DNA of 64,000 nucleotides, taken from Megachile rotundata (Eukaryota; Arthropoda; Insecta; Hymenoptera; Megachilidae). The stretch covers positions 5,890,001 to 5,954,000 of the forward strand of contig NW_027473314.1 of NCBI RefSeq assembly GCF_050947335.1. Reading direction: 5' to 3'. The notes under the pieces were generated by a model that saw only the letters and a list, made by a program, of their open reading frames with translations, was not told where the DNA came from and searched no databases. Position 1 is the stretch's first letter. The number at the start of each line of letters is the position of its first letter. The position numbers and the translations under genes are program-made. This document shows, in pieces, positions 14,568 through 30,308 of this stretch.

Positions 14568-15892
14568 ACCATATTATGCTTATATGAGCAATAGAACTAC
14601 AATTACTATACTTATTACACTCACTATTATCAATCCAACTCATATTATTAACCAAATTATGCAGATATGATCGATAGGACGACAATTACTATACTTATTA
14701 CTCTTATTATTATCCATCTATCTCATATTATTAGCCATATTATGCTTATATCATCGAGAGAACGACAATTACTCTACTTATTACTCTTATTATTATCAAT
14801 CTAACTCATACTATTAGCCATATTATGCTTATATGATCGACAGAACGACAATTACTATACTGATTACACTCACTATTATCAGTCTAACTCACATTATTAA
14901 CCATATTAAGCTTATATGATGGATAGAACGACAATTACTATACTCATTACCCTTATTATTATCAATCTAACTCATATTATTAGCCATATTATGCTTATAT
15001 GATCGATAGAACGGCAATTACTATATTCATTACTCTTATTATTATCAATCTCACGCATATTATTAACCATATTATGCGTATATGAGCAATAGAACTACAA
15101 TTACTATACTTATTACACTCACTATTATCAATCTAAGTCATATTATTAACCATATTATGCAGAGATGATCAATAGAACGACAATTACTATACTTATTACT
15201 CTTATTATTATCAATCTAACTCATATTATTAGCCATATTATGCTTATGTGATCGATAGAACGACAATTACTATACTTTTTACTCTTATTATTATCAATCT
15301 AACTCTTATTATTAGACATATTATGCTTATATGATCGATAGAACTACAATTACTATACTTATTACTCTTATTATTATCAATCTAACTCATACTATTAACC
15401 ATATTATGCAGATATAATCGATAGAACTACAATTACTATACTCATTACTCTTATTATTATCAATCGAACTCATATTATTAGCCATATTATGCTTATATTA
15501 TCGATAGAACGACAATTACTATACTCATTACTCTTATTATTATCAATTTAACTCATATTATTAGCCATATTATGCTTATATGATCGATAGAACGACAATT
15601 ACTATACTTTTTACTCTTATTATTATCAATCTAACTTTTATTATTAGCCATATTATGCTTATATGATCGATAAAACTACAATTACTATACTTATTACTCT
15701 TATTATTATCAATCTAACTCATACTATTAACCATATTATGCAGATATAATCGATAGAACTACAATTACTATACTTATTACTCTTATTATTATCCATCTAT
15801 CTCAAATTATTAGCCATATTATGCTTATATGATCGATAGAACGACAATTACTATACTCATTTCTCTTATTATTATCAATCTAACTCATATTA
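14568..15892. repeat. HOR block, second copy
   Basis: This is a copy of 11,745-13,070. Its AAGCTT landmark lies at 14,908, followed by GATGGATAG instead of GATAGATAG. The upstream monomer boundary holds one extra base, TTATTTAACC near 14,566 where TTATTAGCC or TTATTAACC is the rule. The same AAGCTT series continues at 18,560 (44 monomers on), 22,876 (52 monomers on) and 24,041 (14 monomers plus three inserted bases on). Confidence 0.8.
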
Positions 15893-18520
15893 TTAACCAT
15901 ATTATGCATATATGACCGATAGAACGACAATTACTATACTCATTACTCTTATTATTATCAATTTAACTCATAGTATTAACCATATTATGCTTATATGACC
16001 GATAGAACGACAATTACTATACTCATTACTCTTATTATTATCAATTTAACTCATAGTATTAACCATATTATGCTTATATGAGCAATAGAACTACAATTAC
16101 TATACTTATTACTCTTATTATTATCAATCTAACTCATATTATTAGCCATATTATGCAGATATAATCGATAGAACTACAATTACTATACTCATTACTCTTA
16201 TTATTATCAATCTAACTCATATTATTAGCCATATTATGCTTATATGATCGATAGAACTACATTTACTATACTTATTACGCTTATTATTATCAATCTAACT
16301 CATATTATTAACCATATTATGCAGATATAATCGATAGAACTACAATTACTATACTCATTACTCTTATTATTATCAATCTAACTCATATTATTAGCCATAT
16401 TATGCTTATATGATCGATAGGACGACAATTACTATACTTATTACTCTTACTATTATCAATCTAACTCATATTATTAGCCATATTATGCTCATATGATCGA
16501 TAGAACGACAATTACTATACTCATTACTCTTATTATTATCAATCTAACTCATATTATTAGCCATATTATGCTTATATGATCGATAGAACTACAATTACTA
16601 TACTTATTACTCTTATTATTATCAATCTAACTCATATTATTAACCATATTATGCTTATATGATCGATAGAACGGCAATTACTATATTCATTACTCTTATT
16701 ATTATCAATCTAACGCATATTATTAGCCATATTAAGCTTATATGAGCAATAGAACTACAATTACTATACTTATTACACTCACTATTATCAATCTAACTCA
16801 TACTATTAACCATATTATGCAGATATGATCGATAGGACGACAATTACTATACTTATTACTCTTATTATTATCCATCTATCTCAAATTATTAGCCATATTA
16901 TGCTTATATGATCGATAGAAGGACAATTACTATACTCATTTCTCTTATTTTTGTCAATCTAACACATATTATTAGCCACATTATGCATATATGACCGATA
17001 GAACGACAATTACTATACTCATTACTCTTATTATTATCAATCTAACTCATATTATTAGCCATATTATGCTTATATGAGCAATAGAACTACAATTACTGTA
17101 CTTATTACACCCACTATTATCAATCTAAGTCATATTATTAACCATATTATGCAGATATGATCGACAGGACGACAATTACTATACTTATTACTCTTATTAT
17201 TATCAATCTAACTCATATTATTAGCCACATTATGCTTATATGATCGATAGAACGACAATTACTATACTTATTACGCTTATTATTATCAATCTAACTCATA
17301 TTATTAACCATATTATGCAGATATAAACGATAGAACTACAATTACTATACACATTATTCTTATTATTATCAATCTATCTCATATTATTAGACATATTATG
17401 CTTATATGATCGATAGGACGACAATTACTATACTCACTCCTCTTATTATTATCAATCTAACTCATATTATTAGCCATATTATGCTTATACGATCGATAGA
17501 ACGACAATTACTATACTTATTACTCTTATTATTATCAATCTAACTCATATTATTAGCCATATTATGCTTATATGATCGATAGAACTACAATTACTATACT
17601 TTTTACTCTTATTACTATCAATCTAACTCATATTATTAGCCACATTATGCTTATATGATCGATAGAACTACAATTACTATACTTATTACTCTTATTATTA
17701 TCAAGATAACTCATACTAAAAACCATATTATCCAGATATAATCGATAGAACTACAATTACTATACTCATTCCTCTTATTATTATCAATCTAACTCATATT
17801 ATTAGCCATATTATGCTTATATTATCGATAGAACGACAATTATTATACTTATTACTCTTATTATTATCCATCTATCTCAAATTATTAGCCATATTATGCT
17901 CATATGAGCAATAGAACTACAATTACTATACTCATTACACTCACTATTATCAATCCAACTCATATTATTAACCAAATTATGCAGATATGATCGATAGGAC
18001 GATAATTACTATACATATTACTCTTATTATTATCCATCTATCTCATATTATTAGACATATTATGCTTATATCATCGAGAGAACGACAATTACTCTACTTA
18101 TTACTCTAATTATTATCAATCTAACTCATACTATTAGCCATATTATGCTTATATGATCGACAGAACGACAATTACTATACTGATTACACTCACTATTATC
18201 AGTCTAACTCATATTATTAGCCATATTATGCTTATATGATCGATAGAACGACAATTACTATACTGATTACACTCACTATTATCAATCTAAGTCATATTAT
18301 TAACCATATTATGCAGATATGATCGATAGAACGACAATTACTATACTTATTACTCTTACTATTATCAATCTAACTCATATTATTAGCCATATTATGCTCA
18401 TATGATCGATAGAACGAAAATTACTATACTCATTACTCTTAATATTATCAATCTAACTCACATTATTAGAAATATTATGCTTATATGATCGACAGAACGA
18501 CAATTACTATACAGATTACA

Positions 18521-19544
18521 CTCACTATTATCAGTCTAACTCATATTATTAACCATATTAAGCTTATATGATAGATAGAACGACAATTACTATACTCATT
18601 ACCCTTATTATTATCAATCTAACTCATATTATTAGCCATATTATGCTTATATGATCGATAGAACGGCAATTACTATATTCATTACTCTTATTATTATCAA
18701 TCTCACGCATATTATTAACCATATTATGCGTATATGAGCAATAGAACTACAATTACTATACTTATTACACTCACTATTATCAATCTAAGTCATATTATTA
18801 ACCATATTATGCAGAGATGATCAATAGAACGACAATTACTATACTTATTACTCTTATTATTATCAATCTAACTCATATTATTAGCCATATTATGCTTATG
18901 TGGTCGATAGAACGACAATCACTATACTTTTTACTCTTATTATTATCAATCTAACTCTTATTATTAGCCATATTATGCTTATATGATCGATAGAACTACA
19001 ATTACTATACTTATTACTCTTATTATTATCAATCTAACTCATACTATTAACCATATTATGCAGATATAATCGATAGAACTACAATTACTATACTCATTAC
19101 TCTTATTATTATCAATCGAACTCATATTATTAGCCATATTATGCTTATATTATCGATAGAACGACAATTACTATACTCATTACTCTTATTATTATCAATT
19201 TAACTCATATTATTAGCCATATTATGCTTATATGATCGATAGAACGACAATTACTATACTTTTTACTCTTATTATTATCAATCTAACTCTTATTATTAGC
19301 CATATTATGCTTATATGATCGATAAAACTACAATTACTATACTTATTACTCTTATTATTATCAATCTAACTCATACTATTAACCATATTATGCAGATATA
19401 ATCGATAGAACTACAATTACTATACTTATTACTCTTATTATTATCCATCTATCTCAAATTATTAGCCATATTATGCTTATATGATCGATAGAACGACAAT
19501 TACTATACTCATTTCTCTTATTATTATCAATCTAACTCATATTA
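18521..19544. repeat. HOR block, third copy (partial)
   Basis: This matches about 14,869-15,892 at an offset of 3652 bp (44 monomers), with the AAGCTT landmark at 18,560 and the same run of types after it: GCGTATATGAGCAATAG, then AGAGATGATCAATAG, then CTTTTTACTC, then TTATATTATCGATAG, then GATAAAACTAC. A private change is the TGTGGTCGATAG monomer near 18,899, where the other copies read TGTGATCGATAG. The copies part near 19,540/15,892, at AGCC versus AACC. Confidence 0.8.
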
Positions 19545-22339
19545 TTAGCCATATTATGCTTATATGAGCAATAGAGCTACAATTACTATACTTATTACAC
19601 TCACTATTATCAATCTAACTCATATTATTAACCAAATTATGCAGATATGATCGATAGGACGACAATTACTATACTTATTACTCTTATTACTATCCATCTA
19701 TCTCATATTATTAGCCATATTATGCGTATATGATCGATAGAACGACAATTACTATACTCACTACTCTTATTATTATCAATCTAACTCATATTATTAGCCA
19801 CATTATGCTTATATGATCGATAGAACGACAATTACTATACTTATTACGCTTATTATTATCAATCTAACTCATATTATTAACCATATTATGCAGATATAAT
19901 CGATAGAACTACAATTACTATACACATTATTCTTATTATTATCAATCTAACTCATATTATTAGACATATTATGCTTATATGATCGATAGGACGACAATTA
20001 CTATACTCACTCCTCTTATTATTATCAATCTAACTCATATTATTAGCCATATTATGCTTATATGATCGATAGAACGACAATTACTATACTTATTACTCTT
20101 ATTATTATCAATCTAACTCATATTATTAGCCATATTATGCTTATATGAGCAATAGAACTACAATTACTATACTTATTACACTCACTATTATCAATCTAAC
20201 TCATATTATTAACCAAATTATGCAGATATGATCGATAGGACGACAATCACTATACATATTACACTCACTATTATCAATCTAAGTCATATTATTAACCATA
20301 TTATGCAGATATGATCAATAGAACGACAATTACTATACTTATTACTCTTACTATTATCAATCTAACTCATATTGTTAGCCATATTATGCTCATATGATCG
20401 ATAGAACGACAATTACTATACTCATTACTCTTATTATTATCAATCTAACTCATATTATTAGCCATATTATGCTTATATGATCGATAGAACTACAATTACT
20501 ATACTTATTACTCTTATTATTATCAATCTAACTCATATTATTAACCATATTATGCTTATATGATCGATAGAACGGCAATTACTATATTCATTACTCTTAT
20601 TATTATCAATCTAACGCATATTATTAGCCATATTAAGCTTATATGAGCAATAGAACTACAATTACTATACTAATTACACTCACTATTATCAATCTAACTC
20701 ATACTATTAACCATATTATGCAGATATGATCGATAGGACGACAATTACTATACTTATTACTCTTATTATTATCCATCTATCTCAAATTATTAGCCATATT
20801 ATGCTTATATGATCGATAGAAGGACAATTACTATACTCATTTCTCTTATTTTTGTCAATCTAACTCATATTATTAGCCATATTATGCATATATGACCGAT
20901 AGAACGACAATTACTATACTCATTACTCTTATTATTATCAATCTAACTCATATTATTAGCCATATTATGCTTATATGAGCAATAGAACTACAATTACTGT
21001 ACTTATTACACCCACTATTATCAATCTAAGTCATATTATTAACCATATTATGCAGATATGATCGACAGGACGACAATTACTATACTTATTTCTCTTATTA
21101 TTATCAATCTACCTCATATTATTAGCCATATTATGCTTATATGATCGATAGAACGACAACTACTATACTTTTCACTCTTATTACTATCAATCTAACTCAT
21201 ATTATTAGCCATATTATGCTTATATGATCGATAGAACTACAATTACTATACTTATTACTCTTATTATTATCAATCTAACTCATACTAAAAACCATATTAT
21301 GCAGATATAATCGATAGAACTACAATTACTATACACATTATTCTTATTATTATCAATCTATCTCATATTATTAGACATATTATGCTTATATGATCGATAG
21401 GACGACAATTACTATACTCACTCCTCTTATTATTATCAATCTAACTCATATTATTAGCCATATTATGCTTATATGATCGATAGAACGACAATTACTATAC
21501 TTATTACTCTTATTATTATCAATCTAACTCATATTATTAGCCATATTATGCTTATATGATCGATAGAACTACAATTACTATACTTTTTACTCTTATTACT
21601 ATCAATCTAACTCATATTATTAGCCATATTATGCTTATATGATCGATAGAACTACAATTACTATACTTATTACTCTTATTATTATCAAGATAACTCATAC
21701 TAAAAACCATATTATCCAGATATAATCGATAGAACTACAATTACTATACTCATTCCTCTTATTATTATCAATCTAACTCATATTATTAGCCATATTATGC
21801 TTATATTATCGATTGAACGACAATTACTATACTTATTACTCTTATTATTATCCATCTATCTCAAATTATTAGCCATATTATGCTCATATGAGCAATAGAA
21901 CTACAATTACTATACTTATTACACTCACTATTATCAATCCAACTGATATTATTAACCAAATTATGCAGATATGATCGATAGGACGATAATTACTATACAT
22001 ATTACTCTTATTATTATCCATCTATCTCATATTATTAGCCATATTATGCTCATATCATCGAGAGAACGACAATTACTCTACTTATTACTATAATTATTGT
22101 CAATCTAACTCATACTATTAGCCATATTATGCTTATATGATCGACAGAACGACAATTACTATACTGATTACACTCACTATTATCAGTCTAACTCATATTA
22201 TTAGCCATATTATGCTTATATGATCGATCGAACGACAATTACTATACTGATTACACTCACTATTATCAATCTAAGTCATATTATTAACCATATTATGCAG
22301 ATATGATCAATAGAACGACAATTACTATATTTATTACTC

Positions 22340-23410
22340 TTACTATTATCAATCTAACTCATATTATTAGCCATATTATGCTCATATGATCGATAGAACG
22401 ACAATTACTATACTTTTTACTCTTATTATTATCAATCTAACTCATACTATTAGCCATATTATGCTTATATGATCGACAGAACGACAATTACTATACTGAT
22501 TACACTCACTATTATCAATCTAACTCATATTATTAGCCATATTATGCTTATATGATCGATAGAACGACAATTACTATACTGATTACACTCACTATTATCA
22601 ATCTAAGTCATATTATTAACCATATTATGCAGATATGATCGATAGAACGACAATTACTATACTTATTACTCTTACTATTATCAATCTAACTCATATTATT
22701 AGCCATATTATGCTCATATGATCGATAGAACGAAAATTACTATACTCATTACTCTTATTATTATCAATCTAACTCACATTATTAGAAATATTATGCTTAT
22801 ATGATCGACAGAACGACAATTACTATACTGATTACACTCACTATTATCAGTCTAACTCATATTATTAACCATATTAAGCTTATATGATAGATAGAACGAC
22901 AATTACTATACTCATTACCCTTATTATTATCAATCTAACTCATATTATTAGCCATATTATGCTTATATGATCGATAGAACGGCAATTACTATATTCATTA
23001 CTCTTATTATTATCAATCTCACGCATATTATTAACCATATTATGCGTATATGAGCAATAGAACTACAATTACTATACTTATTACACTCACTATTATCAAT
23101 CTAAGTCATATTATTAACCATATTATGCAGATATAATCGATAGAACTACAATTACTATACTCATTACTCTTATTATTATCAATCGAACTCATATTATTAG
23201 CCATATTATGCTTATATTATCGATAGAACGACAATTACTATACTCATTACTCTTATTATTATACAATCTAACTCTTATTATTAGCCCATATTATGCTTAT
23301 ATGATCGATAAAACTACAATTACTGTACTTATTACTCTTATTATTATCAATCTAACTCATACTATTAACCATATTATGCAGATATAATCGATAGAACTAC
23401 AATTACTATA
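22340..23410. repeat. 14-monomer tandem HOR, copy 1
   Basis: This is repeated almost immediately at about 23,505-24,575, offset 1165 bp, which is 14 monomers plus three inserted bases. Landmarks are TACTTTTTAC at 22,411 (copy 23,576), AAGCTT at 22,876 (copy 24,041) and the TTATATTATCGATAG and GATAAAACT monomers. Two of the three extra bases (near 23,263 and 23,287) lie inside this copy, and the third (near 23,440) lies between the copies. Copy 2 has none of them. Confidence 0.82.
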
Positions 23411-23504
23411 CTCATTACTCTTATTATTATCAATCGAACCTCATATTATTAGCCATATTATGCTTATATTATCGATAGAACGACAATTACTATACTCATT
23501 ACTC

Positions 23505-24575
23505 TTACTATTATCAATCTAACTCATATTATTAGCCATATTATGCTCATATGATCGATAGAACGACAATTACTATACTTTTTACTCTTATTATTATCAA
23601 TCTAACTCATACTATTAGCCATATTATGCTTATATGATCGACAGAACGACAATTACTATACTGATTACACTCACTATTATCAATCTAACTCATATTATTA
23701 GCCATATTATGCTTATATGATCGATAGAACGACAATTACTATACTGATTACACTCACTATTATCAATCTAAGTCATATTATTAACCATATTATGCAGATA
23801 TGATCGATAGAACGACAATTACTATACTTATTACTCTTACTATTATCAATCTAACTCATATTATTAGCCATATTATGCTCATATGATCGATAGAACGAAA
23901 ATTACTATACTCATTACTCTTATTATTATCAATCTAACTCACATTATTAGAAATATTATGCTTATATGATCGACAGAACGACAATTACTATACTGATTAC
24001 ACTCACTATTATCAGTCTAACTCATATTATTAACCATATTAAGCTTATATGATAGATAGAACGACAATTACTATACTCATTACCCTTATTATTATCAATC
24101 TAACTCATATTATTAGCCATATTATGCTTATATGATCGATAGAACGGCAATTACTATATTCATTACTCTTATTATTATCAATCTCACGCATATTATTAAC
24201 CATATTATGCGTATATGAGCAATAGAACTACAATTACTATACTTATTACACTCACTATTATCAATCTAAGTCATATTATTAACCATATTATGCAGATATA
24301 ATCGATAGAACTACTATTACTATACTCATTACTCTTATTATTATCAATCGAACTCATATTATTAGCCATATTATGCTTATATTATCGATAGAACGACAAT
24401 TACTATACTCATTACTCTTATTATTATCAATCTAACTCTTATTATTAGCCATATTATGCTTATATGATCGATAAAACTGCAATTACTATACTTATTACTC
24501 TTATTATTATCAATCTAACTCATACTATTAACCATATTATGCAGATATAATCGATAGAACTACAATTACTATACT
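23505..24575. repeat. 14-monomer tandem HOR, copy 2
   Basis: This is the second copy of 22,340-23,410, in clean 83-bp register. Private substitutions include CTACTATTACT near 24,312 and AAACTGCAATT near 24,476. After about 24,575 the sequence continues with a copy of the 19.4-20 kb region at an offset of 5232 bp (63 monomers plus three bases), recognised by the rare AGAGCTACAATT monomer at 19,574 and 24,806. Confidence 0.8.
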
Positions 24576-27320
24576 TATTACTCTTATTATTATCCATCTA
24601 TCTCAAATTATTAGCCATATTATGCTTATATGATCGATAGAACGACAATTACTATACTCATTTCTCTTATTATTTTCAATCTAACTCATATTATTAGCCA
24701 TATTATGCTTATATGATCGATAGGACGACAATTACTATACTTATTACTCTTATTATTATCAATCTAACTCATATTATTAGCCATATTATGCTTATATGAG
24801 CAATAGAGCTACAATTACTATACTTATTACACTCACTATTATCAATCTAACTCATATTATTAACCAAATTATGCAGATATGATCGATAGGACGACAATTA
24901 CTGTACTTATTACTCTTATTACTATCCATCTATCTCATATTATTAGCCATATTATGCGTATATGATCGATAGAACGACAATTACTATACTCACTACTCTT
25001 ATTATTATCAATCTAACTCATATTATTAGCCACATTATGCTTATATGATCGATAGAACGACAATTACTATACTTATTACGCTTATTATTATCAATCTAAC
25101 TCATATTATTAACCATATTATGCAGATATAATCGATAGAACTACAATTACTATACACATTATTCTTATTATTATCAATCTAACTCATATTATTAGACATA
25201 TTATGCTTATATGATCGATAGGACGACAATTACTATACTCACTCCTCTTATTATTATCAATCTAACTCATATTATTAGCCATATTATGCTTATATGAGCA
25301 ATAGAACTACAATTACTATACTTATTACACTCACTATTATCAATCTAACTCATATTATTAACCATATTATGCAGATATGATCGATAGGACAACAATTACT
25401 ATACTGATTACTCTTATTATTATCAATCTACCTCATATTATTAGTCATATTATGCTTATATTATCGATAGAACGACAACTACTATACTTTTTACTCTTAT
25501 TATTATCAATCTAACTCATATTATTAGCCATATTATGCTTATATGATCGATAGAACTACAATTACTATACTTATTACTCTTATTATTATCAATCTAACTC
25601 ATACTAAAAACCATATTATGCAGATATAATCGATAGAACTACAATTACTATACTCATTGCTCTTATTATTATCAATCTAACTCATATTATTAGCCATATT
25701 ATGCTTATATTATCGATAGAACGACAATTACTATACTTATTACTCTTATTATTATCCATCTATCTCAAATTATTAGCCATATTATGCTTATATGTGCAAT
25801 AGAACTACAATTACTATACTTATTACACTCACTATTATCAATCTAACTCATATTATTAACCATATTATGCAAATATGATAGATAGGACGACAATTACTAT
25901 ACTTATTACTCTTATTATTATCAATCTACCTCATATTATTAGCCATATTATGCTTATATGATCGATAGAACGACAACTACTATGCTTTTTACTCTTGTTA
26001 TTATCAATCTAACTCATATTATTAGCCATATTATGCTTATATGATCGATAGAACGGCAATTACTATATTCATTACTCTTATAATTATCAATCTAACGCAT
26101 ATTATTAACCATATTATGCTAATATGAGCAATAGAACTACAATTACTATACTTATTACACTCACTATTATCAATCTAACTCATATTATTAACCATATTAT
26201 GCAGATATGATCGATAGGACGACAATTACTATACTTATTACTCTTATTATTATCCATCTATCTCAAATTATGAGCCATATTATGCTTATATGATCGATAG
26301 AACGGCAATTACTATACTCATTTCTCTTATTATTATCAATCTATCTCATATTATTAGCCATATTATGCACATATGTCCGATAGAACGACAATTACTATAC
26401 TCATTACTCTTATTATTATCAATCTAACTCATATTATTAGCCATATTATGCTTATATGATCGATAGAACTACATTTACTATACTTATTACGCTTATTATT
26501 ATCAATCTAACTCATATTATTAACCATATTATGCAGATATAATCGATAGAACTACAATTACTGTAACCATTACTCTTATTATTATCAATCTAACTCATAT
26601 TATTAGCCATATTATGTTTATATGATCGATAGAACGACAATTACTATACTCACTACTCTTATTATTATCCATCTAACTCATATTATTAGCCATATTATGC
26701 TTATATGATCGATAGAACGACAATTACTATACTTATTACTCTTATTGTTATCCATCTATCTCATATTATTAGCCATATTATGCTTATATGATCGAGAGAA
26801 CGACAATTACTCTACTTATTACTCTTATTATTATCAATCTAACTCATACTATTAGCCATATTATGCTTATATGATCGACAGAACGACAATTACTATACTG
26901 ATTACACTCACTATTATCAGTCTAACTCATATTATTAGCCATATTATGCTTATATGATCGATAGAACGACAATTACTATACTTATTACTCTTATTGTTAT
27001 CCATCTATCTCATATTATTAGCCATATTATGCTTATATGATCGAGAGAACGACAATTACTCTACTTATTACTCTTATTATTATCAATCTAACTCATACTA
27101 TTAGCCATATTATGCTTATATGATCGACAGAACGACAATTACTATACTGATTACACTCACTATTATCAGTCTAACTCATATTATTAGCCATATTATGCAT
27201 ACATGACCGATAGAACGACAATTACTATACTCATTACTCTTATTATTATCAATTTAACTCATAGTATTAACCATATTATGCTTATATGAGCAATAGAACT
27301 ACAATTACTATACTTATTAC

Positions 27321-28133
27321 TCTTATTATTATCAATCTAACTCATATTATTAGCCATATTACGCAGATATAATCGATAGAAGGACAATTACTATACTCAT
27401 TACTCTTATTATTATCAATCTAACTCATATTATTAGCCATATTATGCTTATATGATCGATAGAACTACAATTACTATACTTATTACTCTTATTATTATCA
27501 ATCTAACTCATAGTATTAACCATATTATGCTTATATGATCGATAGAACGACAATTACTATACTCATTTCTCTTATTATTATCAATCTAACTCTTATTATT
27601 AGCCATATAATGCATATATGTCCGATAGAACGTCAATTACTATACTCATTGCTCTTATTATTATCAGTTTCACTCATAGTATTAACCATATTATGCTTAT
27701 ATGAGCAATATAACTACAATTACTATACTTATTACTCTTATTATTATCAATCTAACTCATATTATTAGCCATATTATGCTTAAATGATCGATAGAACGAC
27801 AATTACTTTACTTATTACTCTTATCATTATCAATCTAACTCATATTATTAGCCATATTATGCAGATATAATCGATAGAACTACAATTACTATACTCATTA
27901 CTCTTATTATTATCAATCTAACTCATATTATTAGCCATATTATGCTTATATGATCTATAGAACGACAATTACTATACTTATTACTCTTATTATTATCAAT
28001 CTAACTCATATTATTAGCCATATTATGCTTATATGATCGATAGGACGACAATTACTATACTCACTCCTCTTATTATTATCAATCTAACTCATATTATTAG
28101 CCATATTATGCTTATATGATCGATAGAACGACA
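27321..28133. repeat. 36-monomer-spaced duplication, copy 1
   Basis: This is repeated at 30,309-31,121 at an offset of 2988 bp (36 monomers). Landmarks are ACGCAGATATAATCG at 27,361, TCCGATAGAACGTC near 27,620, CAGTTTCACTCATAG near 27,666, GCTTAAATGATCG near 27,778 and GATCTATAG near 27,954. One difference seen is 27,824 C versus 30,812 T. The block contains an open frame at 27,535-27,768 that reads a 77-residue hydrophobic peptide. It is open only because several monomers in a row have lost stops, and I do not call it a gene. Confidence 0.85.
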
Positions 28134-29605
28134 ACTACTATACTCATTACTCTTATTATTATCAATCTAACTCACATTATTAGCCATATTATGCTTATAT
28201 GATCGATAGAACTACAATTACTATACTTATTACTCTTATTATTATCAATCTAACTCATATTATTAACCATATTAAGCTTATATGATAGATAGAACGACAA
28301 TTACTATACTCATTACCCTTATTGTTATCAATCTAACTCATATTATTAGCCATATTATGCTTATATGATCGATAGAACGGCAATTACTATATTCATTACT
28401 CTTATTATTATCAATCTAACGCATATTATTAACCATATTAAGCTTATATGAGCAATAGAACTACAATTACTATACTTATTACACTCACTATTATCAATCT
28501 AACTCATACTATTAACCATATTATGCAGATATGATCGATAGGACGACAATTACTATACTTATTACTCTTATTATTATCCATCTATCTCAAATTATTAGCC
28601 ATATTATGCTTATATGATCGATAGAACGACAATTACTATACTCATTTCTCTTATTTTTGTCAATCTAACTCATATTATTAGCCACATTATGCATATATGA
28701 CCGATAGAACGACAATTACTATACTCATTACTCTTATTATTATCAATTTAACTCATAGTATTATCCATATTATGCTTATATGAGCAATAGAACTACAATT
28801 ACTATACTTATTACTCTTATTATTATCAATCTAACTCATATTATTAGCCATATTATGCATATATGAGCAATAGAACTACAATTACTATACTTATTACACT
28901 CACTATTATCAATCTAACTCATATTATTAACCATATTATGCAGATATGATCGATAGGACAACAATTACTATACTGATTACTCTTATTATTATCAATCTAC
29001 CTCATATTATTAGCCATATTATGCTTATATGATCGATAGAACGACAACTACTATACTTTTTACTCTTACTATTATCAATCTAACTCATATTATTAGCCAT
29101 ATTATGCTTATATGATCGATAGAACTACAATTACTATACTTATTACTCTTATTATTATCAATCTAACTCATACTAAAAACCATATTATGCAGATATAATC
29201 GATAGAACTACAATTACTATACTCATTGCTCTTATTATTATCAATCTAATTCATATTATTAGCCATATTATGCTTATATTATCGATAGAACGACAATTAC
29301 TATACTTATTACTCTTATTATTATCCATCTATCTCAAATTATTAGCCATATTATGCTTATATGAGCAAAAGAACTACAATTACTATACTTATTACACTCA
29401 CTATTATCAATCTAACTCATATTATTAACCATTTTATGCAAATATGATAGATAGGACGACAATTACTATACTTATTACTCTTATTATTATCAATCTACGT
29501 CATATTATTAGCCATATTATGCTTATATGATCGATAGAACGACAACTACTATGCTTTTTACTCTTGTTATTATCAATCTAACTCATATTATTAGCCATAT
29601 TATGC
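28121..29605. repeat. 107-monomer-spaced block, copy 1 (C-type module)
   Basis: This is repeated at about 37,002-38,486 at an offset of 8881 bp (107 monomers), and again inside the blocks that begin at 50,997 and 60,376. The order of landmarks is AAGCTTATATGATAGATAG at 28,274, AAGCTTATATGAGCAATAG near 28,440, TTTTTGTCAATC near 28,656, GATAGGACAAC near 28,950, ACTAAAAACC at 29,170 and AAATATGATAGATAGG near 29,440. It ends where GATCGATGG near 29,610 is replaced by GATCGATAGGACAAC in the next copy. Confidence 0.82.
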
Positions 29606-30308
29606 TTATATGATCGATGGAACGGCAATTACTATATTCATTACTCTTATAATTATCAATCTAACGCATATTATTAACCATATTATGCTAATATGAGCAA
29701 TAGAACTACAATTACTATACTTATTACACTCACTATTATCAATCTAACTCATATTATTAGCCATATTATGCACATATGTCCGATAGAACGACAATTACTA
29801 TACTCATTACTCTTATTATTATCAATCTAACTCATATTATTAGCCATATTATGCTTATATGATCGATAGAACTACATTTACTATACTTATTACGCTTATT
29901 ATTATCAATCTAACTCATATTATTAACCATATTATGCAGATATAATCGATAGAACTACAATTACTGTACCCATTACTCTTATTATTATCAATCTAACTCA
30001 TATTATTAGCCATATTATGCTTATATGATCGATAGAACGACAATTACTATACTCACTACTCTTATTATTATCCATCTAACTCATATTATTAGCCATATTA
30101 TGCTTATATGATCGATAGAACGACAATTACTATACTTATTACTCTTATTGTTATCCATCTATCTCATATTATTAGCCATATTATGCTTATATGATCGAGA
30201 GAACGACAATTACTCTACTTATTACTCTTATTATTATCAATCTAACTCATACTATTAGCCATATTATGCTTATATGATCGACAGAACGACAATTACTATA
30301 CTGATTAC

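Larger units (their letters stand above)
10070..26700. repeat. 83-bp array, left heterogeneous zone
   Basis: Monomer types change often here. Common types are: GATCGATAG with GCTTATATG; GAGCAATAG with TTACACTCACTATT; AACC with GCAGATATGATCGATAGG; GCAGATATAATCGATAG; and rarer TTATATCATCGAGAG, AGAGATGATCAATAG and ACTAAAAACC forms. The GAGCAATAG monomer is usually followed directly by the GCAGATATGATCGATAGG monomer, giving a fixed 166-bp pair. Higher-order copies here have offsets of 21, 34, 40, 43, 44, 47, 48, 52 and 63 monomers, each measured from rare landmarks. The first monomers after the junction have private changes, such as AACAATGTTATG near 10,167. Nothing other than satellite is seen. 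Confidence 0.9.

Noticed and set aside
27535..27768. 77-residue hydrophobic open frame starting MIDRTTITIL, like a small membrane protein
   Set aside because: It spans almost three 83-bp monomers and is open only because local variants removed stops. It ends in repeat-derived Tyr/Ser-rich sequence. Composition follows the AT-rich repeat, and other copies of the array keep stops.
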